Assembly: GCA_024690405.1 (NCBI GenBank)
Contig: JAILCU010000050.1
Coordinates: 1 to 50,920 of the forward strand
Source of the DNA: Bacteroidales bacterium
GTDB lineage: Bacteria; Bacteroidota; Bacteroidia; Bacteroidales; Bacteroidaceae
DNA length: 50,920 bases
Direction of reading: 5' to 3'
In this document: piece after piece, positions 33,698 through 42,950 of the stretch
Numbering within the stretch: the stretch's first letter is position 1
Layout: the number at the start of each line of letters is the position of its first letter
Notes under the pieces: model-generated
Seen by the model: the letters and a program-made list of their open reading frames with translations, nothing else
Databases searched by the model: none
What the model was told of the DNA's origin: nothing
Program-made: the position numbers and the translations under genes

Positions 33698-35767
33698 ATG
33701 TACCTGAACCGCTCTTTACGGACGTATCGTTCCTTTGTTTGTTTGCTGCTCCTGATCTCCAATGGCTTGGAGATGAAGGCTATTGCCGTTCAGGACCAAG
33801 GTACGGACGGTCGGCAGACGGCTCTTCCTACAGACACTCTGAACGGCACCTCCATGCAGGAAGTTGCCGTAGCGGGTGTATATACCCCAGGTGCCGTGAC
33901 TTCCACCAAGCCTGTGCAAAAGATGCAACGCGCCGAGATGGAACGCTTGGGACTGACGACACTCGCCGATGCCGTGAAACTGTTCGTGGGTGCCGAGGTG
34001 CACGACTACGGCGGCATCGGAGGCATGAAGACGGTGAGTGTACGTAGCCTGGGCGCTCATCATACCGCCGTCAGTTATGACGGTCTGACGCTGAGCAACA
34101 CACAAGCCGGCCAAATTGATATCGGGCGCTACCAACTGGATGGCGTGGCGGAGGTGTCGATGGCCGTGGGGGCGCCCGACAATCTCCTCCAAACAGCCCG
34201 GCACTATGCCAGTGGCGGCGTGGTGTCGGTGGTGAGCGAATGTCCCCGTTTCGAACGGAACCAGAAGAGTGAGTGGCGCGCGCGGCTGCGAGGCGGTTCC
34301 TACGGACTGCTGGCACCCTCGTTGCGCTATGCCTGCCACATGAACAGTGGTATGATGCTCTGGGCCGATGCTATGATGATGAGAGCGGACGGGTGCTACC
34401 CTTTTACGCTGAAGAACGCCGGCACCACATCACGGGAGAAGCGTACCAACACCGACGTCCTCTCCTGGCAAGGCGAACTGAACATCCACCACACCTTCCG
34501 CGACAGCAGCACGCTGAAACTGAAGGGCAGTTACTACGACTCGGAACGCGGATTGCCCGGCGCCGTCATTCTCTACAACCCCTTCTCCGACGATCGCCTG
34601 TGGGAACGGGAAGGTTTCGCACAAGCGCTCTACAACAAACAATTTAATGCGCACTGGGCACTGCGCTCCGGAGCGAAATACACCCATACACGGTCGCACT
34701 TTGAAGGCAGCAATCCGGTGTACCCCGACGGTGTGCAGACGGACCACAGCCGGCAAGATGAAGCCTATGTCACTGCTACGGTAAAATGGACGCCTCACTG
34801 CGGACTGACCTTTGCTCTTGCCGAGGATGTAAGTGTGAACCTGTTGCACAGCAATATCTACATCAACACCGACCTCGACGTGCCCAATCCCTGCCGTACC
34901 ACTTCTCTGACAGCCCTTTCCGGACGTTATCAGACCGGTCGCCTGCAAGCCGATGCCAGTCTGGTGGGCACCTGGGCCGTGGAACATGTTGAAGCCGGCG
35001 ACGAACCGCCCGTACGGCATCATCTCTCGCCCACGGTAGGTCTTTCATACCGCCTGCTTGCCGACCGCTCACTGTTTGTGCGTGCTCTGCTGAAACACAC
35101 CTTCCGCATGCCTTCGTTCAACGATACCTACTACCGGCGGATGGGCAATCCTAACCTTCGGCCCGAGCGTGCCAACGAATATAATATAGGTGTCACGTGG
35201 AACGGACGTCCCTTCGCATGGATGCGCTACCTCTCGCTGACGGTGGACGGCTACTACAATCATGTGCACGACAAAATCGTTGCTTTCCCTTCCGCCTATG
35301 TGTGGCGGATGGCCAACTTCGGCAAAGTCGGCATCTATGGTTTCGACGTGACGCTGGCCACGGACATCCCCCTCGGTCGCAACTTCAGCATGGCCTTGAC
35401 GGCCTCGTACACAGGTCAGGACGCCCGCGATGCAGACAAGCGTTCGGCCACCTATGACAAGTTGCTGCCCTACACCCCGCGCAGCCATGGCTCCGCCTCG
35501 GCCATTGTTCACTCGCCCTGGGTGGATTTAGGCTACAGCGTGCATTCCAGCAGCGAACGCTACAGCAGTGCACAGAACAAAGGGTCGGAACGCCTCGATG
35601 CCTATGCGGAGCACACATTGACGGCGAGCAGGGCCCTGGAACTGAAGCGCTGTTGCGTAGACCTCGGGCTGGCGGTACACAACTTCACCAATGCACACTA
35701 CGAGATTATCCAATACTACCCCATGCCTGGCCGTTCGGTGCAGGGCACAGCCCAAATCACCTTCTGA
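33698..35767 (+). CDS. btuB: TonB-dependent vitamin B12 outer-membrane receptor
   Basis: 689 residues from the ATG at 33698; the in-frame ATG at 33626 lies inside the riboswitch and is rejected. After a hydrophobic leader, EVAVAGVYTPG could be the TonB-box region. The plug domain (about residues 40-160) includes ADAVKLFVGAEVHDYGG and MKTVSVRSLGAHHTAV, and the rest is a beta-barrel with aromatic C-terminal strand (GRSVQGTAQITF). The riboswitch upstream and btuG, btuF and btuC downstream fix the substrate as cobalamin or related corrinoids. Some 93 bases separate it from btuG. Confidence 0.92.
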   Translation: MYLNRSLRTYRSFVCLLLLISNGLEMKAIAVQDQGTDGRQTALPTDTLNGTSMQEVAVAGVYTPGAVTSTKPVQKMQRAEMERLGLTTLADAVKLFVGAEVHDYGGIGGMKTVSVRSLGAHHTAVSYDGLTLSNTQAGQIDIGRYQLDGVAEVSMAVGAPDNLLQTARHYASGGVVSVVSECPRFERNQKSEWRARLRGGSYGLLAPSLRYACHMNSGMMLWADAMMMRADGCYPFTLKNAGTTSREKRTNTDVLSWQGELNIHHTFRDSSTLKLKGSYYDSERGLPGAVILYNPFSDDRLWEREGFAQALYNKQFNAHWALRSGAKYTHTRSHFEGSNPVYPDGVQTDHSRQDEAYVTATVKWTPHCGLTFALAEDVSVNLLHSNIYINTDLDVPNPCRTTSLTALSGRYQTGRLQADASLVGTWAVEHVEAGDEPPVRHHLSPTVGLSYRLLADRSLFVRALLKHTFRMPSFNDTYYRRMGNPNLRPERANEYNIGVTWNGRPFAWMRYLSLTVDGYYNHVHDKIVAFPSAYVWRMANFGKVGIYGFDVTLATDIPLGRNFSMALTASYTGQDARDADKRSATYDKLLPYTPRSHGSASAIVHSPWVDLGYSVHSSSERYSSAQNKGSERLDAYAEHTLTASRALELKRCCVDLGLAVHNFTNAHYEIIQYYPMPGRSVQGTAQITF

Positions 35768-35860
35768 AATGTTCGCGCATGGCCAACGATAAAAGCAATA
35801 CCAGCGATAAAGAAATAAAGTCAATCCTTATTATATCAACCTTTAAAAAAAGAAAAGAAA

Positions 35861-36973
35861 ATGAAACTTAGGAACTTCTATCTGGCTACCCTCTGTGTGC
35901 TGAGCCTGAACCTTATGTTCACTGCCTGCTCCGACGACGACGATGATGCCTGGAAAGACGGCGCTACCGTGGAACTGAACCAAAAGCGTGCCTTCATCCT
36001 CAACGAGGGTTCGATGGGCTACAACAACTCCAACCTCATCTATTTTGACTGGAGCGCTCCTGCGCCTGCCGCCAACTGCATCTACACGCAGCAGAACGGC
36101 CGCCAACTGGGCGATACCGGCAACGACATCATCACCTTCGACGGCAAGATGGCCGTGGCCGTGAACGGTTCCAACTATGTCGCCCTGCTCAATGGCTCGG
36201 CCGTGGAACTCTCCCGTGTATCCTTCGCCAACGGCGTGGATGGAACAGCGGTTCAGGTACGTAATCTGGTCTACGACGACGGCGCCCTCTACGTGACCAC
36301 CTATGGTGGTATGTTGCTGAAGGTGCGCGTGAGCGGCAATACGCTGACCTTTAAAAACGAATATGTGAACATCGGCGCTAACCTCGAAGGCATCTGCGAA
36401 GAGGATGACAAACTCTACTGCGTCGTTGCCGGCACCTATCCCAACAACGACAGCCGCATCGCCATCGTGCCCGAGAACAACTTCACCACGAGCGCGGTCA
36501 CTTATGCCGACGTAATGTACAACCCCGACCAAATCCTCGAGGTCGACGATCATATCTATGTGCAAGGCTACGGCTCGGCCTACGATTATCCCTTCGGCGA
36601 ATACAATGCCAAGACGGGCAAATACACCCAAATCGGCAACGCCACCGCCTGGGGCGCCGACGACGATCGTGAAATGCTCTACATCGCCAACTCCGTTACC
36701 GACTGGAGCACTTACCTCACCTCCACTTCACTGAGCGCTTACAACGTGAAGACCGGTGTGATGAACGACAGCTTCTTCACCAATGTGCCTGATGCCGTCG
36801 GCTCCACCTTCGTGTACAGCATTAGCGTGAACCCCTACAACGGCGACATCTTCATGGCCACGAGCGACTACGTGACTGACGGCACCATCTACCAGTTCGA
36901 CTCCAAGGGCGCCTATAAAGCCTCGTTCACTGCAGGTGGTCTCAACCCCAATAAGATTGTCTTCCTACGTTGA
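35861..36973 (+). CDS. btuG: surface cobalamin-binding beta-propeller lipoprotein, BtuG type
   Basis: 370 residues. Lipoprotein signal ends MFTAC (Cys23), followed at once by SDDDDD, an acidic stretch of the kind that marks lipoproteins for surface export in Bacteroidetes. The rest is a YncE/DUF5074-like propeller (RAFILNEGSMGYNNSN, GNDIITFDG, GLNPNKIVF). In Bacteroides, BtuG sits on BtuB and captures B12 with very high affinity; order and length match. The stop codon overlaps the btuF start by one base. Confidence 0.88.
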   Translation: MKLRNFYLATLCVLSLNLMFTACSDDDDDAWKDGATVELNQKRAFILNEGSMGYNNSNLIYFDWSAPAPAANCIYTQQNGRQLGDTGNDIITFDGKMAVAVNGSNYVALLNGSAVELSRVSFANGVDGTAVQVRNLVYDDGALYVTTYGGMLLKVRVSGNTLTFKNEYVNIGANLEGICEEDDKLYCVVAGTYPNNDSRIAIVPENNFTTSAVTYADVMYNPDQILEVDDHIYVQGYGSAYDYPFGEYNAKTGKYTQIGNATAWGADDDREMLYIANSVTDWSTYLTSTSLSAYNVKTGVMNDSFFTNVPDAVGSTFVYSISVNPYNGDIFMATSDYVTDGTIYQFDSKGAYKASFTAGGLNPNKIVFLR

Positions 36974-38205
36974 TGAATACTGATCAGTCCATGACGGTAC
37001 GGCCCTTTTCAAAGCGGTTTGCGGGTATATCGTTGCCCCGTTTCGCCAGTGGAATCTTCACCCTGTTGCTCCTGCTCCTGACCACGGCCTGTGGCGGGGG
37101 CAGGCGCAGTACCCCGGCCCCGGCTGATTCAGGTGTGCCGGAGTGGCTGAAATATGCTACGAACCTCGCTATCACGCACTACGATGGCTGGGCTAAGGTA
37201 CAATTGCGAAATCCCTGGGACACTGCGGCCGTGCTGCACACTTATCTGCTGGTGCCCAGCGATAAAAAAGTGCCTGAGAATTTGCCCAAAGGCACGCTTG
37301 TACGCACCCCTTTGCGCAGGGCAGGCGTGGCAACCGCCGTGGCTTGCGGATTGATTGCAGAGTTGGGATGTGCAGACGCCATCGCGGGTGTATGCGAAAA
37401 ACAATATATTCATCAGCCCGAAGTGCAACAAGGGTTGAAGAACGGGCGTGTGGCGGACTTCGGCAACGGGATGAACCCCGACATCGAGCGCATCATGGAA
37501 GTGGGGCCCGATGCCTTGCTCCTGACGCCTTTTGAGCACAGCGGCGGCTACGGACGCGTGGAGCGCTTGGGCATCCCCATCATAGAATGTGCCGAATATA
37601 TGGAAACCTCGGCGTTGGGACGTGCCGAATGGATCCACTTCTATGCCCTGCTCTTCGGTGCCGAATTCAAAGGCGACAGCATCTTCAGTAGTGTTGAACA
37701 AAACTATCTGACCTTGTCTCAAAAGGCAAAGGGGCGGAGTGCCGGTGACAAGAGTACCCGCACGCGTAAGCGCCACTTGCCATCGGTGCTCACCGAGACC
37801 TTGTACGGCGGACAATGGTTTGTGCCTTGTGCGGAAAGCACCATGGGACGAATGCTGGAAGACGCCGGTGCCGTCAACCCATTTTCCGACAAACCCGGTA
37901 GCGGCAGCGTTGGCCTGGCTATCGAAGAGGTGCTGACAAAGGCGCAGGATGCCGACCTGTGGCTCGTCAAATATAACCAGACGTCACCTGTCACTTATAC
38001 CTCGCTGGCCCGCGACTATAGCCCTTACACGCAATTCCGTGCCTGGAAGGAACGCCGGATATGGGGATGCGACCTGGATGCGACCCATTTCTATGAAGAA
38101 ACGCCCTTTCATCCCGATCGGTTGCTGCACGACTTCGTGGCCATCCTCCATCCTTATTTGTTAGCAGACCACTCTACACATTATTATCATCCTCTCGAGG
38201 AATGA
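36973..38205 (+). CDS. btuF: cobalamin ABC transporter substrate-binding lipoprotein
   Basis: 410 residues from the ATG overlapping the btuG stop. The long leader ends in LLLLLLTTAC (Cys40), a lipobox. A PF01497-type binding fold follows (VCEKQYIHQP, GNGMNPDIERIMEVGPDALL, IPIIECAEYMET, GRAEWIHFYALLF), typical of metal-chelate and corrinoid binding proteins in the periplasm. The gene overlaps btuC by four bases (ATGA). Context makes cobalamin the substrate. Confidence 0.9.
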   Translation: MNTDQSMTVRPFSKRFAGISLPRFASGIFTLLLLLLTTACGGGRRSTPAPADSGVPEWLKYATNLAITHYDGWAKVQLRNPWDTAAVLHTYLLVPSDKKVPENLPKGTLVRTPLRRAGVATAVACGLIAELGCADAIAGVCEKQYIHQPEVQQGLKNGRVADFGNGMNPDIERIMEVGPDALLLTPFEHSGGYGRVERLGIPIIECAEYMETSALGRAEWIHFYALLFGAEFKGDSIFSSVEQNYLTLSQKAKGRSAGDKSTRTRKRHLPSVLTETLYGGQWFVPCAESTMGRMLEDAGAVNPFSDKPGSGSVGLAIEEVLTKAQDADLWLVKYNQTSPVTYTSLARDYSPYTQFRAWKERRIWGCDLDATHFYEETPFHPDRLLHDFVAILHPYLLADHSTHYYHPLEE

Positions 38206-39194
38206 AACGCATCGCCCTGCTCATCGCACTCGCGGCATTGGTGCTGGCCAACATTTACTGGGGGGCCGTGCATATCCCCGCCACCGACGTCACTCAAATC
38301 CTGTTGGGACACGGCGGCTCACAGGATGCGTGGTCCTTCATCATCTGGGAGAACCGCGTGCCGCAAGCTATCACGGCGGCGTTGTGCGGGGCAGGTCTGG
38401 CCGTGGCCGGTCTGCTGTTGCAGACTCTCTTTCGCAATCCGCTGGCAGGGCCCGGATTGTTGGGCATTGACAGCGGCGCCAACTTAGGCGTAGCCATTGC
38501 CATGCTGATGTTGGGCGGCAGTTTTGCGGCAGGTGCTTTCACGATGAGCGGCTTTTTTCTTGTCCTCTTCTCGGCATTTGTGGGCGCGTTGGCAGTGATG
38601 ATGGTGCTCATCGCTTTTTCCACGACCCTTCGCAGCGATGTCATGCTCCTGATTGTCGGTGTGATGATAGGCTATCTGGCCTCTTCTGCCATCTCGCTGC
38701 TCAACTATGGTGCCACCGAGGAGGGCGTACGCTCGTTTATGATGTGGGGATTGGGAAGTTTTGCGAACGTCACGAGCGACCGTCTCCCAGCTTTTGCTCT
38801 GACGATGAGCACAGGTCTCGTGGCAGCCCTGCTTTTTACCAAGCCCCTCAACGCCCTGCTCCTGGGCAACAACTATGCCGCCAACTTAGGCATTCATGTC
38901 CGCCGCACGCGCACCTTCCTGTTACTCATTACAGGGTTGCTCACGGCCACCAGCGTGGCTTTCTGCGGACCTGTCTCCTTCATCGGTCTGGCCGTCCCCC
39001 ATCTGGCCCGTTTGTTTTTAGGCACCTCCAATCACCGCGCCCTCCTGCCTGCGACCCTTCTCACCGGAGCCTGTCTGGCTCTCTTCTGTAACCTCGTCAG
39101 TACCCTCCCGGAGCACGGCCTTATTCCTATAAATGTGATCACCCCCGTCTTAGGTGCCCCGGTGGTGATATGGATCATCATGAAAAAGGATTGA
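38202..39194 (+). CDS. btuC: cobalamin ABC transporter permease (FecCD family)
   Basis: 330 residues with about nine or ten hydrophobic helices. FecCD/BtuC landmarks: ENRVPQAITAALCGAGLAVA, QTLFRNPLAGPGLLGI, GAT then MMWGLGSF, and FCGPVSFIGLAVPHLARL near the end. It should dimerise and work with an ATPase (BtuD), but no ATPase gene follows; the next gene encodes an endonuclease/exonuclease/phosphatase-family protein. Confidence 0.93.
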   Translation: MKRIALLIALAALVLANIYWGAVHIPATDVTQILLGHGGSQDAWSFIIWENRVPQAITAALCGAGLAVAGLLLQTLFRNPLAGPGLLGIDSGANLGVAIAMLMLGGSFAAGAFTMSGFFLVLFSAFVGALAVMMVLIAFSTTLRSDVMLLIVGVMIGYLASSAISLLNYGATEEGVRSFMMWGLGSFANVTSDRLPAFALTMSTGLVAALLFTKPLNALLLGNNYAANLGIHVRRTRTFLLLITGLLTATSVAFCGPVSFIGLAVPHLARLFLGTSNHRALLPATLLTGACLALFCNLVSTLPEHGLIPINVITPVLGAPVVIWIIMKKD

Positions 39195-39259
39195 CAGATT
39201 GTCCGTCCGCCACCGCAAATATTCACACAAAATCCTTTAAAAACGACCTCTGCCCTGCT

Positions 39260-40132
39260 ATGAAACGACTTCTATTCTCTTTCGTTATAAGCTGTTTTAT
39301 GTGCCTGTGCATAGCGGCTCAGGAGCTGACCGTGGGCAGCTATAATATCCGATATATGAACAACGCTGACAGTGCCAACGGCAACGGTTGGCATCAGCGT
39401 TGTCAGAGCCTTTGCGACCAGATTTGCTGGGAGCGTCCTGACCTTTTCGGGACACAGGAAGCCTTGCATACCCAAATCAAGGACCTCGAAGCGCATTTGC
39501 CGGAATACCGTTGGATAGGCGTGGGACGCGACGACGGCAAGAAGAAAGGAGAATACGCTGCCATCTTCTATCATCCCGCACGTGTCAAGCTCATTGAGGA
39601 AGGTCACTTCTGGCTGAATGAGATACCCGACCGGCCGGCATTAGGATGGGATGCAGCTTGCATCCGCATCTGCACATGGGGACATTTCCGTGACCGGAAA
39701 TCGCGGAAGGATTTCTTTTTCTTCAATTTACACATGGATCATGTGGGGGCGGTAGCGCGGAGCGAATCGGCCCGACTCGTCATGCAACGCATCATCGAAA
39801 TGACTGGTGGCGGCAAAAAAATGGCTGTGCTCACGGGAGACTTCAATGTGTCGCAAACCGATTCGCTCTACAACCTCTTTGTCTCGTCCGGCGTGCTGAA
39901 GGACTGCTATACTGCGGCCAGTCACCGTTTTGCGGAGAACGGCACCTACAACGCTTTTCATGGTCATGCCTTCACAAATGAACGCATCGACCATATTTTC
40001 GTGAGTCCCGCCACCTTGGTAGAGAACTATGCAATCCTCACCGACAGCAGATGGCAGGCCGGGGAGGACGGGAAGAAGACTCGCCGTACACTCTCTGATC
40101 ATTATCCCGTGTTTGCGCGTATCCGCTTTTAG
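39260..40132 (+). CDS. secreted endonuclease/exonuclease/phosphatase-family protein
   Basis: 290 residues from the ATG at 39260, with a signal peptide (MKRLLFSFVISCFMCLCIAA). The metal-dependent EEP fold is shown by GSYNIRY, GTQEAL, NLHMDHVG, LTGDFNV, ERIDHIFVS and LSDHYPVF. Members cleave phosphodiesters or phosphomonoesters of nucleic acids, inositol phosphates or lipids; the substrate is unknown. It is 65 bases after btuC in the same direction, so may be cotranscribed with the cobalamin genes; a role in corrinoid dephosphorylation would be speculation. Confidence 0.87.
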   Translation: MKRLLFSFVISCFMCLCIAAQELTVGSYNIRYMNNADSANGNGWHQRCQSLCDQICWERPDLFGTQEALHTQIKDLEAHLPEYRWIGVGRDDGKKKGEYAAIFYHPARVKLIEEGHFWLNEIPDRPALGWDAACIRICTWGHFRDRKSRKDFFFFNLHMDHVGAVARSESARLVMQRIIEMTGGGKKMAVLTGDFNVSQTDSLYNLFVSSGVLKDCYTAASHRFAENGTYNAFHGHAFTNERIDHIFVSPATLVENYAILTDSRWQAGEDGKKTRRTLSDHYPVFARIRF

Positions 40133-40160
40133 CCTTCCTTTCACTCAATCTCTCCTGTCC

Positions 40161-41201
40161 ATGCTCCCGCGTCTGCTCTATTTCAATCCCGAGAACGATT
40201 TGGCTTTGGCAGCCAATGATGCCCATTACACGCCACCTGCCTCAGCACTGAAAATGGCTACAGACCTCGAGCGCTTGCCCTTGCGTTGGGCGCGTGAGGA
40301 TGACCTGGTGCTCTTGCGCAACGGTTCTTTCATCGATGCCGGCGGGCATCCGGCCGTTCTTCCAGACTTTGGGATGGAGGCTAAAGACCACTCATCCTTG
40401 GAACCTAAGACAGGGAGTACGGCCTACGCGAGTAGGTCGCGGCGTTCGCTTGCTCTCTGTCCCTGGGGATGGAGCCCCCTCACTGTGGCGACCTTCCGTC
40501 GTGCAGGCATTCCAGACTCGCTTCTCCCCACGGAGGTCGAGGTTCAAGCCTTCCGGAGCCTTGCCGGCAGGTCCACTTCCTTCATGGTGCTCACGAGTCT
40601 TCGTAAGCGACTGGATGAACTCGGTTTGGGGCACCTCTTCACGGGCGAGGCCCACATCTGCCGTTCTTCCGATGAGGCTCTCGGGTGGCACAACCGTTTT
40701 GGCGAAACCCTTTTCAAACAGCCTTGGAGCGGTAGTGGCCGCGGGCTGTTGCATGCCCGTCAGGGTCGCCTCACCGAAAAGCACATCTCCTGGCTCAAGC
40801 GTACCCTTCGTGGGCAGGGATACGTCATGGCAGAACCTTACTATGACAAACGGCTGGATTTCGCCATGGAGTTTTGGCGTCACCGCGACGGCAGTGTCAC
40901 CTACGAGGGACTATCCTTGTTCATGACCACGGCTGGTGGCGTCTATGCCGGCAACATCGTCGGCACAGAAGAAGAGAAACGCGACAGGCTCGCTCTTGCC
41001 ATGCCTGCGCTTTTCGAAGGTGACTCGCCACTCTACACGCTTCTCTCCTCCCTTCTCGCGACTGAACTTGCTGCCTTGCCTGACACTTTCTATGAAGGCC
41101 CCATCGGCGTGGATATGCTTATCACTGCGGACGGACGTATTGACCCTTGTGTTGAAATCAATTTTCGGATGACGATGGGGTGGCTGGCCCTTCATTTTTA
41201 A
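40161..41201 (+). CDS. ATP-grasp-like protein of unknown function
   Basis: 346 residues from the ATG at 40161; the longer in-frame extension overlaps the upstream gene and is rejected. No signal peptide. The opening LYFNPENDLALAAND is distinctive. The C-terminal half resembles an ATP-grasp ligase: LFKQPWSGSGRGLL (phosphate loop and Lys), then GPIGVDMLI and the metal-binding EINFR(M)TMG. I do not recognise a characterised family. Only 28 bases separate it from the EEP gene, so it may be the last gene of the cobalamin transcription unit. Confidence 0.6.
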   Translation: MLPRLLYFNPENDLALAANDAHYTPPASALKMATDLERLPLRWAREDDLVLLRNGSFIDAGGHPAVLPDFGMEAKDHSSLEPKTGSTAYASRSRRSLALCPWGWSPLTVATFRRAGIPDSLLPTEVEVQAFRSLAGRSTSFMVLTSLRKRLDELGLGHLFTGEAHICRSSDEALGWHNRFGETLFKQPWSGSGRGLLHARQGRLTEKHISWLKRTLRGQGYVMAEPYYDKRLDFAMEFWRHRDGSVTYEGLSLFMTTAGGVYAGNIVGTEEEKRDRLALAMPALFEGDSPLYTLLSSLLATELAALPDTFYEGPIGVDMLITADGRIDPCVEINFRMTMGWLALHF

Positions 41202-41240
41202 CTTTTTTGTGATTAAAAACCATATTTTGCTAATTTACAC

Positions 41241-41271
41241 TTTGCACTTTCCCCTTTTTTGTCTACATTTG
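41241..41271 (+). promoter_or_regulatory. promoter (TTTG-N19-TACATTTG) of the AAA ATPase gene
   Basis: TTTG 41241-41244 and TACATTTG 41264-41271 at the standard 19-base spacing, 61 bases before the TTG start at 41333. Confidence 0.68.
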
Positions 41272-41332
41272 CCCCGTCAAAGTTCGAAAAACGATTGTTA
41301 CTCCAGTTGCTCATTACCTTATTTACTTACAC

Positions 41333-42508
41333 TTGGAATCCTTCTTCAGAACTCACGCATATCTCATTGAACATATCGACCTGCCGGTAAGGCGGGCCCT
41401 TATGGACGAAATCGATTGGACCGACAGCCTCATAGGCATCAAGGGCACCCGTGGCGTAGGCAAGACTTCATTTCTGCTGCAGTATGCTAAAGAACATTTT
41501 GATGTCAGAAGCCGCAAGTGCCTCTACATCAACATGAACAATTTCTATTTCCAGGGCCGTGGTCTGGCCGATTTCGCCCGCGAATTTCGTATCCTTGGAG
41601 GCGAGGTCTTGCTCATTGACCAGGTCTTCAAGCAGCCCGAGTGGTCGAAGGAATTGCGCCGCTGCCACGACGAGAACCCTGGCTTGCGCATCATCTTTAC
41701 GGGCTCCAGCGTGATGCGGCTGAAAGAAGAAAACCCAGAACTCAACGGGTTGGTAAAGAGCTACAATCTGCGAGGCTTCTCGTTCCGTGAGTTTCTTAAC
41801 CTGAAGACCGCCAACCAGTTCCCGGCCATCACGCTTCACGACATCCTTTACCGTCACGAGCAGATCGTACCGCAGATCCTGGCTCGCGTGAATCCTCTCA
41901 ATTTCTTCCCCGGTTATCTCCACCACGGCTTCTATCCTTTTTTCCTTGAGAAACGCAATTTCAGCGAGAACCTGTTGAAGACGATGAACATGATGCTGGA
42001 GGTGGATATCCTCCTCATCAAACAGATCGAACTCAAGTATCTTACCAAACTCAAGAAACTGCTCTACCTCCTTGCCGTGGAGCGTCCTGCAGCACCTAAC
42101 GTGAGTCAGCTGGCTGCTGAGATAGAGACGTCCCGAGCCACCGTGATGAACTATATCAAGTATCTCTCGGATGCCCGTCTGATCAACCTTATTTATCGTT
42201 CTAACGAGGAATTCCCGAAGAAGCCTGCTCGCATCATGATGCATAATTCCAACCTCATGTATGCCATCTATCCCAACCACATGGAAGACATTGATGTTTT
42301 CGAGACCTTCTTCCAGAATGCCTTGTGGGCTTACCACGACGTGCGTCTCGGCGATCGCGCCAGCACGTTCCTTGTGGACGGCCGCCGTTTTCGTGTAGCC
42401 GCTGTAGAGCCCCGGCGTCTCTCTTCGGATGTCATTTATGCCCATGCAGATATCACTCGTGGCCATGACAACGTCATCCCCCTCTGGCTCTTTGGCTTTC
42501 TCTATTGA
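41333..42508 (+). CDS. stand-alone AAA (AAA_14/DUF4143-like) ATPase
   Basis: 391 residues, starting at TTG 41333; the first ATG (41402) would remove a conserved N-terminal helix. Walker A is GTRGVGKT (38-45). The Walker B position reads LLIDQV (Asp96 followed by Gln instead of the usual Glu), which may affect hydrolysis. Sensor-like FTGSS follows. The C-terminal half has a winged-helix segment (SQLAAEIETSRATVMNYIKYL) and a DUF4143-like domain (HNSNLMYAI). Such ATPases are numerous in Bacteroidetes with no established function. It has its own promoter and is followed by a repeat-rich gap. Confidence 0.85.
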   Translation: MESFFRTHAYLIEHIDLPVRRALMDEIDWTDSLIGIKGTRGVGKTSFLLQYAKEHFDVRSRKCLYINMNNFYFQGRGLADFAREFRILGGEVLLIDQVFKQPEWSKELRRCHDENPGLRIIFTGSSVMRLKEENPELNGLVKSYNLRGFSFREFLNLKTANQFPAITLHDILYRHEQIVPQILARVNPLNFFPGYLHHGFYPFFLEKRNFSENLLKTMNMMLEVDILLIKQIELKYLTKLKKLLYLLAVERPAAPNVSQLAAEIETSRATVMNYIKYLSDARLINLIYRSNEEFPKKPARIMMHNSNLMYAIYPNHMEDIDVFETFFQNALWAYHDVRLGDRASTFLVDGRRFRVAAVEPRRLSSDVIYAHADITRGHDNVIPLWLFGFLY

Positions 42509-42537
42509 ACCACCTCTTTCTTTTCTTATTTAGTGGT

Positions 42538-42565
42538 TTTCGACAAATAATAGTTTTTGTCGAAA
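42538..42565. repeat. 10-bp perfect AT-rich hairpin
   Basis: TTTCGACAAA (42538-42547) and TTTGTCGAAA (42556-42565) around an eight-base loop, 30 bases after the ATPase stop. It may help end that transcript, but there is no proper T-run after it. Confidence 0.5.
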
Positions 42566-42620
42566 TAAGTTCCACTTTCCACAGACCTGTGTAAGTACTT
42601 GATAATCATGTGGTTATTGT

Positions 42621-42632
42621 GTGGTTAACCAC
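42621..42632. repeat. 12-bp palindrome GTGGTTAACCAC
   Basis: Perfectly self-complementary. TGTGGTTA occurs here and 11 bases upstream (42609-42616), so two similar sites lie one helical turn apart. Confidence 0.55.
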
Positions 42633-42637
42633 CAAAG

Positions 42638-42772
42638 AAGTTCCACGGAGCTTCCACGGAAGTTCCACGCCGGAACTTGATGAACACTTCAGTTATAATT
42701 CATTTTATGCTGATGTCTTTTCCTTCCCTATGGTCAAGGGCGTGGAACTTCCGTGGAAGCTTTGTGGAACTT
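42638..42772. repeat. 32-bp near-perfect inverted repeat built from TTCCACG motifs
   Basis: 42638-42669 and the reverse complement of 42741-42772 are identical at 30 of 32 bases, with 71 bases between. Each arm holds three TTCC-AC motifs 11 bases apart, so on one face of the helix. Further single copies are AAGTTCCAC at 42567-42575 and CGTGGAACTT at 42836-42845. Confidence 0.85.
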
Positions 42773-42950
42773 TAAAACCGGTGTTTCGCCACGTAAAAGA
42801 CCTTTTTTCAAGCATTTGCGAAACAATTTGTGTAGCGTGGAACTTGCTTTGCTAAAAAGTATTTTTTTTGCTTTGGAATGGGTTTGCTTCATCCTCTTCA
42901 ACTCCTGCTTACCTCTCGTGTTCCTTTGTCTCATAGGTGAGACCCACTGC

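Noticed and set aside
42567-42845. Chromosomal origin with DnaA boxes
   Set aside because: TGTGGTTA and TTTCCACA resemble DnaA boxes only loosely, there is no dnaA or gidA nearby, and the main motif is TTCCACG.
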